DNA from: Deltaproteobacteria bacterium RBG_13_43_22 | GTDB taxonomy: Bacteria; Desulfobacterota; RBG-13-43-22 | Assembly (NCBI GenBank): GCA_001797675.1 | Contig: MGQB01000038.1 | Coordinates: 17,929 to 81,928 of the forward strand | Reading direction: 5' to 3' | DNA length: 64,000 nt | In this document: positions 31,358-40,137 of the stretch, piece after piece | Position numbering within the stretch: the stretch's first letter is position 1 | Layout: each line of letters begins with the position of its first letter | Translations under genes and position numbers: made by a program | Notes under the pieces: model-generated | The model's database searches: none | What the model was told of the DNA's origin: nothing | What the model saw: the letters and a program-made list of their open reading frames with translations, nothing else

Positions 31358-32563
31358 ATGAGCCCATTTAAACTTCCCCTGGCTTTCGCTTCTCTTGAAC
31401 AGGCCAATTTCCGATTGTTCTGGAGTGTTCAGCTTATATCCTTAATAGGTATTTGGATGCAGATAACGGCTCAGGGTTGGCTGGTTTACGATTTAACCTC
31501 TTCAAAATTTCTTCTGGGTCTGATCAATGCGGTCGGAGGACTTCCGATATTATTTTTAAGTCCATTCGGCGGTATCATTGCCGATCATTTCAATAAAAAG
31601 AAACTTCTGGTATTCACTCAAATCGCTTTTTCGGCAGGCGCGTTTTTGATCGGAATACTGATCTCTATAAAAATAATCAATTTCCGGATCTTAATGGCGG
31701 TTGCTTTTGCCGGAGGGATCGTCAATGTAATTGACTCCCCCACCCGAATGTCCTTGATCGTCGAATTAATAGACAAAAGGACTTTAGGAAATGCGATCGC
31801 CCTGAATTCTCTCGGATTTAATATCGCCCGGGTGATCGGACCTGCCCTGGCCGGGTATCTGGTCGGAGCGATCGGAATAGACGTCTGTTTTTATCTTAAT
31901 GCGGTTGCCTTCATCCCGGCTATTTTCGGGACCTATTTACTTAAAGGGGACTTTTCCGCAAAAGTTACCATGGGCAATTCCGTCAAAGAGGCCTTATTCG
32001 ACGGAGCCAGATATGTCAGGGCCAATAAAAAAGTTTTTTATTCCCTTATGCTGGTAGCCACTTCTTCCACATTCGTAATGCCCTTCGCCATATTAATGCC
32101 CGTATATGCCAAAGACATCTTGAACGTAGGCGCTCAGGGAATGGGGACCTTGATGGCCTTTTCCGGATTTGGCGCTCTTATCGGGGCTTATCTGCTGGCC
32201 CAGTTCAGTAATCGAATAGATTTTGTAAGATTCATCTATTACAGCACTATCTTGGTGGCCGGTTCGTTATTGTTTTTTGCCTTCTCGACCGTTTTCGCCT
32301 GGTCCTGCCTGTTTCTTACCTTGTTGGGTCTTGGAATTGTTATGCAGTTCGCTTCAATAAACACCTATATTCAGGGGGTGGTTCCAAACGAATTAAGAGG
32401 AAGGGTCATGAGTTTTTATACGTTATGCTTTATGGGCTTCATGCCCATAGGGGCATTTCAGGCCGGGGTCGTCTCTTATTTCATTGGAGCCCCTTTATCT
32501 CTGGCCCTGGGGGCCGTAGTCTTGTTTGTTCCGGTTTTGGTCATGCTTTTTCGGAAGCGATGA
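31358..32563 (+). CDS. MFS transporter, EntS-like (DHA3) exporter
   Basis: A 401-residue permease with about 12 transmembrane helices. The N-terminal pattern NFRLFWSVQLISLIGIWMQI and the loop GGIIADHFNKKKLL (the GxxxDrxxrr MFS motif A) match the MFS_3/EntS group, which exports enterobactin-type siderophores and other hydrophobic compounds. No binding-site motif tells the substrate. It starts at ATG 31358 in the same direction as, and 55 bases after, the radical SAM gene. A role in exporting that enzyme's product is a guess from layout. Confidence 0.87.
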   Translation: MSPFKLPLAFASLEQANFRLFWSVQLISLIGIWMQITAQGWLVYDLTSSKFLLGLINAVGGLPILFLSPFGGIIADHFNKKKLLVFTQIAFSAGAFLIGILISIKIINFRILMAVAFAGGIVNVIDSPTRMSLIVELIDKRTLGNAIALNSLGFNIARVIGPALAGYLVGAIGIDVCFYLNAVAFIPAIFGTYLLKGDFSAKVTMGNSVKEALFDGARYVRANKKVFYSLMLVATSSTFVMPFAILMPVYAKDILNVGAQGMGTLMAFSGFGALIGAYLLAQFSNRIDFVRFIYYSTILVAGSLLFFAFSTVFAWSCLFLTLLGLGIVMQFASINTYIQGVVPNELRGRVMSFYTLCFMGFMPIGAFQAGVVSYFIGAPLSLALGAVVLFVPVLVMLFRKR

Positions 32564-32613
32564 GATTCCTCTTTAAACTTTTTTTCGAAAAAATATATTC
32601 TTGCACACCGGCC

Positions 32614-32717
32614 TCAACGCCCCGTCCTCCTACCCGGATTGAACAGGGGAATACCTTCAAGATCGAATACCTCCAGTTCCACTTCTTCCGGGACAACCTC
32701 TAATGATCGGGGAACCT
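32614..32717 (-). pseudogene. Remnant of an NAD(P)H-dependent FMN reductase, N-terminal part
   Basis: On the - strand the frame reads LEVVPEEVELEVFDLEGIPL followed by FNPGRRTGR and a stop at 32614-32616. NADPH-dependent FMN reductases of the YieF/ChrR type have a closely similar segment (P-x-x-x-E-x-E-x-x-D-L-x-x-I-P-L-x-N) some 30 residues from their start. No further homologous sequence surrounds it, so this is a decayed piece. The match is short and my confidence is moderate. Confidence 0.45.
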
Positions 32718-32999
32718 TTCATGCTGGACAATATTGGCCAAAGAGCGACCTGACTATCTTAAAGAAAAAATAGTCACGAAAGTTGAGCCCGTGCTCATTT
32801 CCCTGAACCTGACCGCCGAGTTCAAAGTGGGGAAACGGAGGATCCTCCCCCCTCCGGATCGAACACCGGGAGGCGTTTCCCAACGCCTCGCTTCACCGGA
32901 CAGGACTAGACTAATATTTAAGATTACCCGGGAAAACATTTTCCGTGCGGCCTGCGAAACTCATCATCATAGCTATGATTATATTCTTATAAAATTATC
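32718..32999. other. Intergenic stretch with GC-rich hairpin-prone centre, no gene assigned
   Basis: The part at 32840-32900 contains CCTCCCCCCTCCGG and GGGAGGCGTTTCCCAACGCC, which can fold but form no clear terminator. A frame starting near 32734 is not recognised. It is bounded on the right by the dctP promoter. Confidence 0.35.
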
Positions 33000-33029
33000 T
33001 TGACATACAAAAACACCTCTGTTTATACT
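33000..33029 (+). promoter_or_regulatory. Sigma70-type promoter for the TRAP operon
   Basis: TTGACA (33000-33005), an 18-base spacer, then TATACT (33024-33029) followed by CCAAGC. The similarity to the promoter at 3198 extends beyond the boxes: both have TTGACA-Y-ACAAA and TATACTCCAA, and both continue with an AAAGCAA run about 15-20 bases later. The leader to ATG 33136 is about 100 bases. Confidence 0.7.
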
Positions 33030-33135
33030 CCAAGCACCTCAAAGCAAGGTCAAATCAAACACGTCGAATCACAAGTTGCGGTTTTAACGAGAGGTTTTTT
33101 TCAATACTCTAACTTCATTGAAAAGGAGATCGAAC

Positions 33136-34173
33136 ATGAGAAAGAAATGGTTTTTTTTCGTTTTAATCGGTTTTTTTGTGGTTTCAATTGGAAGCATCGC
33201 CATGCCCCAACAGGCGGCCGGTCAACAGGTGATCAAGTGGAAAATGCAGTCCCACTGGCCTGCCAGCAGCGCATCCTTCAAGCCCCTCAAGGATTATTTA
33301 GAAAAAGATTTAGTCAAGCTCACCAACGGGCGCCTGCAAGTAACCCTCTTTCCGGCCGCCGCCCTGGTACCGTCCAAGGAAATCTTCGGGGCCTGCCGCA
33401 TGGGTACCATCGAAGCGGCGACAGCGTCCGGAGCCTACTGGATGAGCCAGATTCCCATTGCCGCCGTGGCGTCCAATTGTCCCATGACCTTCCGCACCCC
33501 CCAGGAAGGTCTGAATTTTCATTTTAAGCTCGGCTTTGAAAAGATGCTCAAGGACGCTCACATCAAGCACAATCTTTTCTATTACACCGAGAAGATTTAT
33601 CCGACGGCCTTGATAAGTAAAAAACCCATCACAAGGATTGAAGATTTCAAGGGATACAAAGTCCGTTCCTCCGGTGCTATCGCCGACATGTTGAAGGATC
33701 TCGGCGCCTCCCCCGTTTTAATTCCCGGTGAAGAACTTTATCTCTCTCTGCAAACCGGTGTCGTCGATGGAGCCCACTGGGGGGCAGCCGGCGGCGCCTT
33801 GACCATGAAACTCTGCGAGGTCGCCAAGTATTACATCCAGCCCGACCTGGCCATGGCCGGAACCGATGTGATTGTAATCAACAAAGCGGCCTTTGAGGCC
33901 CTGCCTAAAGACCTCCAGCAGATTCTCGATAAGGCCTTGACTGATCGCGTATACAAAAGAACGGAAGAATATGTAACAGACGAAAAAGTAGCCCTGGAAA
34001 CCATGATCAAGAATTACAACGTCAAGGTTTCCACCCTGCCGCCGGCGGATCAGAAAAAGATGATGGTGTCGGCCATGAAGCAATGGGACAAGGTAGCGTC
34101 CAAAGACGCCGATTCGGCCAAAGCCGTCGCCATGTTGAAGAAATATCTCAAAGAACTCGGCCACATTGATTGA
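33136..34173 (+). CDS. dctP: TRAP transporter substrate-binding protein, DctP family
   Basis: A 345-residue periplasmic binding protein of a tripartite ATP-independent transporter. It has a signal peptide (WFFFVLIGFFVVSIGSIAMP, residues 5-24). The family core is PTALISKKPITRIEDFKGYK followed by VRSSGAIADMLKDLGASP, which contains the arginine that clamps a substrate carboxylate. The block VDGAHWGAAGG forms the second part of the pocket. The tryptophan- and glycine-rich pocket is nearest those DctP proteins annotated for mannitol/haloaromatic acids, but the ligand is unproved. ATG 33136 follows AAAAGGAGATCGAAC. Confidence 0.92.
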   Translation: MRKKWFFFVLIGFFVVSIGSIAMPQQAAGQQVIKWKMQSHWPASSASFKPLKDYLEKDLVKLTNGRLQVTLFPAAALVPSKEIFGACRMGTIEAATASGAYWMSQIPIAAVASNCPMTFRTPQEGLNFHFKLGFEKMLKDAHIKHNLFYYTEKIYPTALISKKPITRIEDFKGYKVRSSGAIADMLKDLGASPVLIPGEELYLSLQTGVVDGAHWGAAGGALTMKLCEVAKYYIQPDLAMAGTDVIVINKAAFEALPKDLQQILDKALTDRVYKRTEEYVTDEKVALETMIKNYNVKVSTLPPADQKKMMVSAMKQWDKVASKDADSAKAVAMLKKYLKELGHID

Positions 34174-34236
34174 TCCTTTGCCTGGGTTAGGAACCATGAA
34201 CCTTGCTCATTCCTCATGCGGGAGGTAAAAACGCTC

Positions 34237-34743
34237 ATGGAAAAATTGTTCAAATGGATCGGCCGGGCCAATGAATTTATAGGGAAGATGCTCAGCTACT
34301 TCATCATCCTTCTCGTGGTCGTTATTCTTTACGAGATATTTGCCCGGTATTTATTCAACAGTCCCACCATCTGGGCCCATGAACTTTCCCAGATGATCTA
34401 TGGGGTTTATATAATCCTCCTGGGGGGGTTCCTCCAGCAGCGCGACGGGCATGTCAACGTTGAAATTCTTTACCTAAAATTTAAACCCCGGACCCGCGCT
34501 ATTATCAACCTTTTCACCTGGATCCTCTTCTTTATCTTCTGCGGGACCCTTCTGGTTAAAGGGTGGGAGATGGCCTGGGATTCCTTTAAGTTCAGGGAGG
34601 CCGAGCCCACTGCCTTTGCCCCGCCGGTCTATCCCATAAAAATGATGATCCCCCTGGGGGCTTTTCTGCTTCTGATTCAGGGTCTGGTCAAGTATATCCG
34701 GGACATCAGGACAGCCGTAACCGGAAAGGAGGAGGCCACATGA
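34237..34743 (+). CDS. dctQ: TRAP transporter small permease, DctQ
   Basis: A 168-residue membrane protein with four transmembrane segments. The family signature is EIFARYLFNSPTIWAHELSQ, followed by the loop RDGHVNVEILYLKF. ATG 34237 follows GGAGGT at ten bases; an upstream ATG at 34216 is in frame but has a weaker signal. Its stop codon overlaps the start of dctM (ATGA), so the two membrane subunits are made in coupled fashion. Confidence 0.9.
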   Translation: MEKLFKWIGRANEFIGKMLSYFIILLVVVILYEIFARYLFNSPTIWAHELSQMIYGVYIILLGGFLQQRDGHVNVEILYLKFKPRTRAIINLFTWILFFIFCGTLLVKGWEMAWDSFKFREAEPTAFAPPVYPIKMMIPLGAFLLLIQGLVKYIRDIRTAVTGKEEAT

Positions 34744-36053
34744 GTATTGAACTCATTACCATCCTCCTTTTCGGGGCGATCATGTTTTTTCTGATCATGG
34801 GCCTTCCCCTGGCCTTCGTCCTCGGGGGCGTAGGAGTAGTGGGCTGTTTTCTGCTTTGGGGAGAAAAGGGCCTTTTCCTGATCTCGTCCCAGGCCTACGG
34901 CGCCATGGGGAAATTTACCCTCCTGGCCATACCGCTGTTCATCTTTATGGCCATGATACTGGAACGGGCCGGCGTAGCCGATGATCTTTACACCATGATG
35001 CACCGCTGGATGGGACCCCTCAACGGCGGCCTGGCCATCGGCACGGTGCTCATCTGCACCGTGTTCGCCGCCATGGCCGGGATCAGCGGGGCGGCAACCG
35101 TATCGATGGGGGTCATCGCCCTGCCGGCCATGCTCAAAAGGGGCTATAATAAAACGATTGCCATGGGCTCCATATCCGGCGGGGGGGCCCTGGGGATTCT
35201 CATCCCGCCCAGCGTGCCCATGATCCTCTATGCCACCCTGACGGGCGAATCCATTGGCGGCCTGTTCGCCGGGGGCATCCTGCCCGGTATTCTCCTGGCT
35301 TCTCTCTTTATTTTGTACATCGGCATCCGCTGTTTTTTTCAACCGGCCCTGGGGCCGGCCCTGCCGAAAGAAGAGAGGGCGTCCTGGCGGGAGAAAATGA
35401 TTTCTCTCAAGGCGGTCGCCCTGCCCATTATGATCATCATCATGGTCCTGGGATCCATCTACGCGGGGATTTGCACCGCCACGGAGGCGGCGGCCCTGGG
35501 ATGCCTGGGGGCTGTCATTTCGGCGATTGTCTACCGCAAACTGACCTGGACGCTGATCAAGGAAGCCTGCCTGCGGACGGCTTCCCTGACGGCCATGATC
35601 ATTTGGATCCTCATCGGCGCCTATTGCTTCACAGCGGTTTACACCGGCACGGGCGCCCATCAGTTAATGGAGCACATCCTCCTGGCCATCCCTGGAGGAA
35701 GATACGTCATCCTTATCTCCATGCAGGCCATCTTTTTCATTTTGGGTTGCGTCCTGGACCCGGTGGGCATCATCATGATCTGCACGCCGGTTTTCGTCCC
35801 GGTCATCAAGGCCTTGGGCTTCGATCCCCTCTGGTTCGGCGTCCTGTTCATCATGAACATGGAGATGGGATACCTGACGCCGCCCTTTGGCTTCAACCTG
35901 TTTTATATGAAGGCCATCGCCCCGCCGGAGGTCAATATGGGAGATATCTATCGATCGATTGTCCCTTTTGTAGCCCTTCAAGGGGTGGGGTTGGCTATCT
36001 GCATCATCTTTCCGGAGATTATCCTTTGGCTCCCGAAATTGATGGTCGGGTAA
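34740..36053 (+). CDS. dctM: TRAP transporter large permease, DctM
   Basis: A 437-residue transport subunit with about 12 membrane spans, which uses a sodium or proton gradient. Characteristic blocks are GLPLAFVLGGVGVV, AIPLFIFMAMILERAG, AAMAGISGAATVSMGVIALP, GALGILIPPSVPMILYA and MGYLTPPFGFNLFYMK. The IPPS motif marks the sodium-binding region in the family. The gene closes the dctPQM operon. No terminator with a clear U-run follows, although GGGCGCCGG (36069-36077) can pair with CCGGCGCCC (36106-36114). Confidence 0.92.
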   Translation: MSIELITILLFGAIMFFLIMGLPLAFVLGGVGVVGCFLLWGEKGLFLISSQAYGAMGKFTLLAIPLFIFMAMILERAGVADDLYTMMHRWMGPLNGGLAIGTVLICTVFAAMAGISGAATVSMGVIALPAMLKRGYNKTIAMGSISGGGALGILIPPSVPMILYATLTGESIGGLFAGGILPGILLASLFILYIGIRCFFQPALGPALPKEERASWREKMISLKAVALPIMIIIMVLGSIYAGICTATEAAALGCLGAVISAIVYRKLTWTLIKEACLRTASLTAMIIWILIGAYCFTAVYTGTGAHQLMEHILLAIPGGRYVILISMQAIFFILGCVLDPVGIIMICTPVFVPVIKALGFDPLWFGVLFIMNMEMGYLTPPFGFNLFYMKAIAPPEVNMGDIYRSIVPFVALQGVGLAICIIFPEIILWLPKLMVG

Positions 36054-36130
36054 AAAAATGTGCGGCACGGGCGCCGGTTTAGCTGAAATGAGACACCTGG
36101 TCTTGCCGGCGCCCCCCGGCTTTGTGATTC

Positions 36131-36531
36131 CTATCGAGGCAGGTTATACCTAATTTTATGTCGGCCTGCCTTGCCGGGTAATAGCTTTCCCGACAGCAAC
36201 TTTTCAAGCTTTTCAAGAAATCCCGCACTGCCGAACGGACGTCTTGTCGAAGTGGCCCTCCTGATCTTTTTCTCTGTTTCAGGATCTTTTTGAATCAGAA
36301 ATTTTTGGTAGGCTTCCCTGTCTTTCTCTTCAAACCACCCATCTCCCTGTATCCGTTCATCTTTAAATAACAGGATAGCCGCTATTTTTCGGCTATATTC
36401 TTCCTTAAACGGCCCTTTTCGGGGTTAAATGGCCGAATAAATCCGATCCGATGGTTCCGATCAAAAACCTCTAAAGGATTTAGCCGGTTATTTGCTTTAT
36501 GGTAAATCTCCTCCGCAGACTTGCCTGATTG
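36131..36531 (-). pseudogene. C-terminal remnant of an IS200-like/REP-associated transposase, frameshifted
   Basis: On the - strand one frame reads NRLNPLEVFDRNHRIGFIRP then FNPEKGRLRK. It shifts to a second frame giving EYSRKIAAILLFKDERIQ and GWFEEKDREAYQKFLIQKD. The last part is RPFGSAGFLEKLEKLLSGKL followed by LPGKAGRHK and a stop at 36131-36133. The R-P-x-G-S-x-x-F-x-x-x-L-E-x-x-L-x-x-x-L-x-P-x-K-x-G-R pattern is the usual C-terminus of REP-associated transposases. The catalytic N-terminal half is missing. Position and direction place it just upstream of the ffh promoter. Confidence 0.6.
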
Positions 36532-36582
36532 ACAAAAATTTGACAAAAATTTCTTGACAAAATATGAAATAAATAATAATTT
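36529..36582 (+). promoter_or_regulatory. Putative ffh promoter region with three TTGACAAAA-like units
   Basis: TTGACAAAAATT (36529-36540), TGACAAAAATTTC (36541-36553) and TTGACAAAATATG (36554-36566) follow each other at 12-13 base steps. The last TTGACA is 17 bases from TAATTT (36577-36582), a weak -10. Downstream is an AT palindrome (AAATTTATAAATTT near 36586-36600). Repeated -35-like units next to ffh could reflect alternative promoters or duplication by slippage. Confidence 0.5.
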
Positions 36583-36612
36583 TATAAATTTATAAATTTT
36601 CAGGAAATATTA

Positions 36613-37944
36613 ATGTTTGAGTCCTTATCCGAGCGGTTGAACCTGACCTTTAAGAAATTGAAAGGCCAGGGAAAATTAAGCGAAGCCAACATGAAAGAAG
36701 GCCTTCGGGAGGTCCGTCTGGCCTTACTGGAGGCCGATGTTCACTACAAGGTGGCCAAGGATTTTATCGACCGGGTCAAGGAAAGATCTTTGGGACAGGA
36801 AGTTCTGGCCAGCCTGACACCGGCCCAGCAGGTGATCAAGATTGTTCAAGAAGAACTGACCGGGCTCATGGGTGGGTCCAGACAGGATCTGAATTTAGCC
36901 GGACGCCCCCCGGTGGCCATTATGCTGGCCGGCCTTCAAGGCTCAGGGAAGACCACCACGGCCGGAAAATTGGCTTTATATTTGAAAGAAAAAAACTTTA
37001 GACCGGGCCTGGTGCCGGCCGATGTTTACCGTCCGGCCGCCATAGACCAACTTCAAAAAGTAGGCGGGGTAGCCGGGGTTGAGGTCTATCCTTCGGATCC
37101 CAAGATTAATCCGGTGGCGCTTTGTCTTTCGGCCATGGAATGGGGCAAACAAAACGGACTCAATCCCCTGATCCTGGATACCGCCGGTCGTTTGCATATC
37201 GATCAGGCACTAATGACCGAACTGAAGCAGATCAAGGAGCAGGTCCGCCCCAATGAAATCCTATTGGTGGCCGATGCCATGACCGGCCAAGACGCCGTCA
37301 ATGTGGCCCAGAAATTCAACGAATGGCTGGAGCTGTCCGGGGTCATCCTGACCAAGATGGAAGGGGATGCCCGGGGAGGGGCCGCCTTGTCCATCAAATC
37401 GGTCATCCAAAAACCGATCAAATTTATCGGCGTCGGAGAAAAATTGGAGGCATTGGAACCCTTTCACCCCGACCGGATGGCCTCGCGTATCCTGGGCATG
37501 GGGGATGTCCTTTCCCTGATCGAAAAGGCCCAGCTACATTTTGATGAGAAACAGGCCATCGAATTAGAGAAAAAAATCCGCAAGGAAACCTTCACCCTGG
37601 ACGACTTTAAAGATCAACTCAAACAAATAAAAAAGCTGGGTTCCTTGGAACAGATGATCCAGATGATCCCGGGTATAAACCGGGTGAAGGGCCTGAAAGA
37701 CATGAAGCCCGATGAAAAAGAATTGATACGGACAGAAGCTATTATCAATTCCATGACCCCTGAGGAACGAAGAAGCTATCAGCTCATCAATGGAAGCCGG
37801 CGTCGGCGCATTGCCAAGGGGAGCGGGACCACGGTTCAGGATGTCAATAAAATGCTGAAAAATTTTGAGCAGATGCAAAAAATGCTCAAACAATTCAGCA
37901 AGGGAGGCCGAAAAGCCCTCCAAAGAGGACACTTGCCTTTTTAA
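36613..37944 (+). CDS. ffh: Signal recognition particle GTPase Ffh (SRP54)
   Basis: A 443-residue protein with the N, G and M domains of SRP54. It binds signal sequences and 4.5S RNA and delivers ribosomes to FtsY. GTPase motifs: G1 GLQGSGKTTTAGKL, G3 LDTAGRLHID, and the DARGGAALS box. The methionine-rich M domain ends with SRRRRIAKGSGTTVQDVNKM, the RNA-binding signature, followed by LKNFEQMQKMLKQFSKGG. It starts at ATG 36613 after AGGAAATATTA. Length is normal. It opens a run of translation and RNA-modification genes. Confidence 0.97.
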   Translation: MFESLSERLNLTFKKLKGQGKLSEANMKEGLREVRLALLEADVHYKVAKDFIDRVKERSLGQEVLASLTPAQQVIKIVQEELTGLMGGSRQDLNLAGRPPVAIMLAGLQGSGKTTTAGKLALYLKEKNFRPGLVPADVYRPAAIDQLQKVGGVAGVEVYPSDPKINPVALCLSAMEWGKQNGLNPLILDTAGRLHIDQALMTELKQIKEQVRPNEILLVADAMTGQDAVNVAQKFNEWLELSGVILTKMEGDARGGAALSIKSVIQKPIKFIGVGEKLEALEPFHPDRMASRILGMGDVLSLIEKAQLHFDEKQAIELEKKIRKETFTLDDFKDQLKQIKKLGSLEQMIQMIPGINRVKGLKDMKPDEKELIRTEAIINSMTPEERRSYQLINGSRRRRIAKGSGTTVQDVNKMLKNFEQMQKMLKQFSKGGRKALQRGHLPF

Positions 37945-37998
37945 CCAACGTTGGTTATTATAAGAGGAAAAGAGGCGTAGAAAAGGAGCGTAGGTATT

Positions 37999-38247
37999 AT
38001 GGCGACAAAGATCAGGTTGGCCCGAATGGGGGCCAAGAAACGGCCTTTTTATCGAATGGTGGTGGCCGATTCCGGATCCCCGAGAGACGGCAGGTTTATT
38101 GAAATCGTGGGGACTTACGACCCCAATCAAGAACCGGCGGCGGTTTCCTGGAAACCGGAAGTATTGAAAAAATGGCTTTCCGTCGGGGCCGAACCAACGA
38201 CTACCGTAAAAAATTTGATTCGCACCAGCGGCGTACTGAAAGGTTGA
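37999..38247 (+). CDS. rpsP: 30S ribosomal protein bS16
   Basis: An 82-residue basic protein of the 30S body. The start [20 protein letters not shown] and the block [20 protein letters not shown] are diagnostic, and the C-terminal [17 protein letters not shown] is complete. It is 54 bases after ffh, with an AAGGAG ribosome site, and is followed by the KH-domain gene, the order found in Desulfobacterota and many Gram-positives. Confidence 0.97.
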   Translation: MATKIRLARMGAKKRPFYRMVVADSGSPRDGRFIEIVGTYDPNQEPAAVSWKPEVLKKWLSVGAEPTTTVKNLIRTSGVLKG

Positions 38248-38395
38248 TAAATATTTGAGGCGGGTGCCTCAACCCTCTCCTGTGAAAATAACCGATTCAA
38301 TGGAATGGATCCAATGGCCCATCAAGAGCCAGGAAACATAAGCGGAATCAGTCTGTTATGGAAAACCGGCAACTCAAAAGGAGGAGGTAAGCGGC

Positions 38396-38626
38396 ATGAA
38401 GGATTTAGTAAAATACATTGCTAAGGCGTTGGTGGATAATCCGGATCAGGTAGAAGTCAATGAAATTGAAGGAGAACAGACTTCAGTCATCGAATTAAAG
38501 GTGGCTAAGGAGGACCTGGGCAAGGTCATCGGCAAACAAGGGCGGACCGCCAGGGCCATGAGAACGATCCTGAGTGCGGCTTCCACCAAGATCAGGAAAC
38601 GATCGGTCCTGGAAATTCTGGAATAA
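38396..38626 (+). CDS. khpA: KH-domain RNA-binding protein KhpA
   Basis: A 76-residue single KH-domain protein. The RNA-binding GxxG loop is [19 protein letters not shown] (residues 40-58). In Gram-positive bacteria KhpA, with KhpB, influences cell division and small RNAs; the role in Gram-negative anaerobes is unknown. A very strong ribosome site (AAAAGGAGGAGG) precedes ATG 38396. Conserved location between rpsP and rimM supports a link to ribosome assembly. Confidence 0.93.
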   Translation: MKDLVKYIAKALVDNPDQVEVNEIEGEQTSVIELKVAKEDLGKVIGKQGRTARAMRTILSAASTKIRKRSVLEILE

Positions 38627-38666
38627 GAAATAACCTAACAGTTTAGCTTTTTATAAAATTTATTAT

Positions 38667-38823
38667 TGCCACAGACCCAAACGGACCCACACAGACTTTT
38701 CCCCCTGAGGACCTTCGCAGGGGAAAAACCTGTTTAGCCGAAAAGTCCGGCAGGGTACTGATTGACAGGTCGTCAATCAGTACCTATCCTTCTGTCCGTC
38801 TTTGTCTGCCTTGTCCGTGGCAA
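38667..38823. repeat. Repeat R3 in inverted arrangement, with a perfect 12-bp stem hairpin
   Basis: The gap between khpA and rimM opens with GCCACAGACCCAAACGGACC (near 38669) and closes with TTGTCCGTGGCAAAAATTAT (near 38810), approximate inverted copies of one phrase. Between them GTACTGATTGAC (38755-38766) pairs perfectly with GTCAATCAGTAC (38772-38783) across AGGTC. A related phrase is at 41753. No T-run follows, so termination is doubtful. Confidence 0.55.
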
Positions 38824-38891
38824 AAATTATTTTAAGGATTTACATTTTTTTCAAAAACCTAAATTAATAACTAACTAACCAGATTGATTTG

Positions 38892-39413
38892 ATGAAATCG
38901 GACTTTCTGTTGATCGGCAAAGTGGCCAAACCTCACGGGCTTCGCGGTCAGGTAAAAGTCCTATCCTATGCCTCTTCCAATGATAGTTTCTTCGTCGGGC
39001 AAAAAGTCTTTTTGGGTGAAGGCGAAGAAAAGAAAGTGCTGTTGATCTCGGGAGTCAAAGTTCAACCCCATGGCCTTCTCCTTAACTTTCAGGGGCTGGA
39101 TAATCGTGAGCAAGCCGAAGGGTTAAGCGGAAGTTCCCTATACATTGATAAAAAGGATCTCAAGGCCCTTCCGGAAGGAGAATTTTACTGGCACCAGCTG
39201 ATCGGCAGCCGTGTTTTTAACGATCAGGGCCGGTTTCTGGGCATTATGGAGGAGATATTCCCAACTCCGGCACACGACATTTGGATCATCCGGGACGGCA
39301 AAAAGGAAGTACTCCTTCCGGCGGTAGAAGACTTCGTGCTCTCGGTCAATGTACCCCGGGGAGAAATCCGGGTGCGGGATTTATATGGCCTCTCCGAGGG
39401 TAATGACAGTTGA
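38892..39413 (+). CDS. rimM: Ribosome maturation factor RimM
   Basis: A 173-residue 16S rRNA processing factor that binds uS19 in the 30S head. The N-terminal RimM beta-barrel starts LLIGKVAKPHGLRGQVKVLS. The C-terminal PRC-barrel begins EFYWHQLIGSRVFNDQGRFL and ends LLPAVEDFVLSVNVPRGEIR. ATG 38892 is chosen over a TTG three bases earlier. The end overlaps trmD by 11 bases. Confidence 0.95.
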   Translation: MKSDFLLIGKVAKPHGLRGQVKVLSYASSNDSFFVGQKVFLGEGEEKKVLLISGVKVQPHGLLLNFQGLDNREQAEGLSGSSLYIDKKDLKALPEGEFYWHQLIGSRVFNDQGRFLGIMEEIFPTPAHDIWIIRDGKKEVLLPAVEDFVLSVNVPRGEIRVRDLYGLSEGNDS

Positions 39414-40137
39414 TATTCTGACCCTCTTTCCCGGCTATTTTTCTTCTCCTATGGGGGAGGGGATCCTTGGTCGGGGAGTTGAAGATGGACGGGTGAGGAT
39501 CCGGATATTTAATCTGCGTGACTTCGCCGAAGACCGCCATCGCACGGTGGATGACCGACCTTTCGGCGGTGGAGCGGGGATGGTTTTAAAACCTGAACCC
39601 GTCTGCCGGGCCTTAACATGGCTGAAAGGCCTGCCTGGACCGAGTCCCCGGGTAATCCTTTTAACCCCTCAGGGGGCTCCTCTGAAACAATCACGGGTCA
39701 AAGAACTGGCCCTCTGTCACCGAATCATCCTGATCTGTGGAAGGTATGAGGGAATCGACGAACGGATAGCTGATTTTTTCTGTGATGAACAGATATCAAT
39801 CGGGGATTATGTTTTAAGCGGCGGGGAACCGGCGGCACTGGTTTTTTTAGATGCCCTGATCCGGCTGATTCCCGAGGTCATGGGCTGTGCCGACTCGGGG
39901 AAAGAAGAATCTTTTGAAGAGGGGTTATTGGAGTATCCTCAGTACACACGACCCCGAAATTTTAAAGGGCATGGCGTTCCCGAAATTCTGTTTTCCGGGG
40001 ACCATGAAAAAATCCGGGTCTGGAGGCGGCGGCAAGCGTTGTCCAAGACCATAAAACGGCGGCCCGATTTGATCGAAGAAGAACGATTGAGCCCGGAAAA
40101 CCGGAAGATATTAATGAAGTTACCAAAAAAGGATTAA
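39403..40137 (+). CDS. trmD: tRNA (guanine-N1-)-methyltransferase TrmD
   Basis: A 244-residue SPOUT methyltransferase that makes m1G37 in tRNAs and prevents frameshifting. It begins TVDILTLFPGYFSSPMGEGI, and the knot region carries RYEGIDERIADFFCDEQISI followed by GDYVLSGGEPAALVFLDA, with the catalytic aspartate in the DSGKEESF segment. ATG 39403 lies inside rimM and matches the family start; the longer frame from 39349 adds non-conserved residues. Overlap with rimM implies coupled translation. Confidence 0.96.
   Translation: MTVDILTLFPGYFSSPMGEGILGRGVEDGRVRIRIFNLRDFAEDRHRTVDDRPFGGGAGMVLKPEPVCRALTWLKGLPGPSPRVILLTPQGAPLKQSRVKELALCHRIILICGRYEGIDERIADFFCDEQISIGDYVLSGGEPAALVFLDALIRLIPEVMGCADSGKEESFEEGLLEYPQYTRPRNFKGHGVPEILFSGDHEKIRVWRRRQALSKTIKRRPDLIEEERLSPENRKILMKLPKKD

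Noticed and set aside
32734..33003. Frame starting MAKERPDYLKEKIV in the dctP upstream region
   Set aside because: There is no ribosome site, and it runs over the dctP promoter and changes composition midway through.
34677..35660. A 327-codon leftward frame across dctM
   Set aside because: It is antisense to the TRAP permease gene, with an improbable composition (Gly, Asp, His, Gln rich) and no family pattern.
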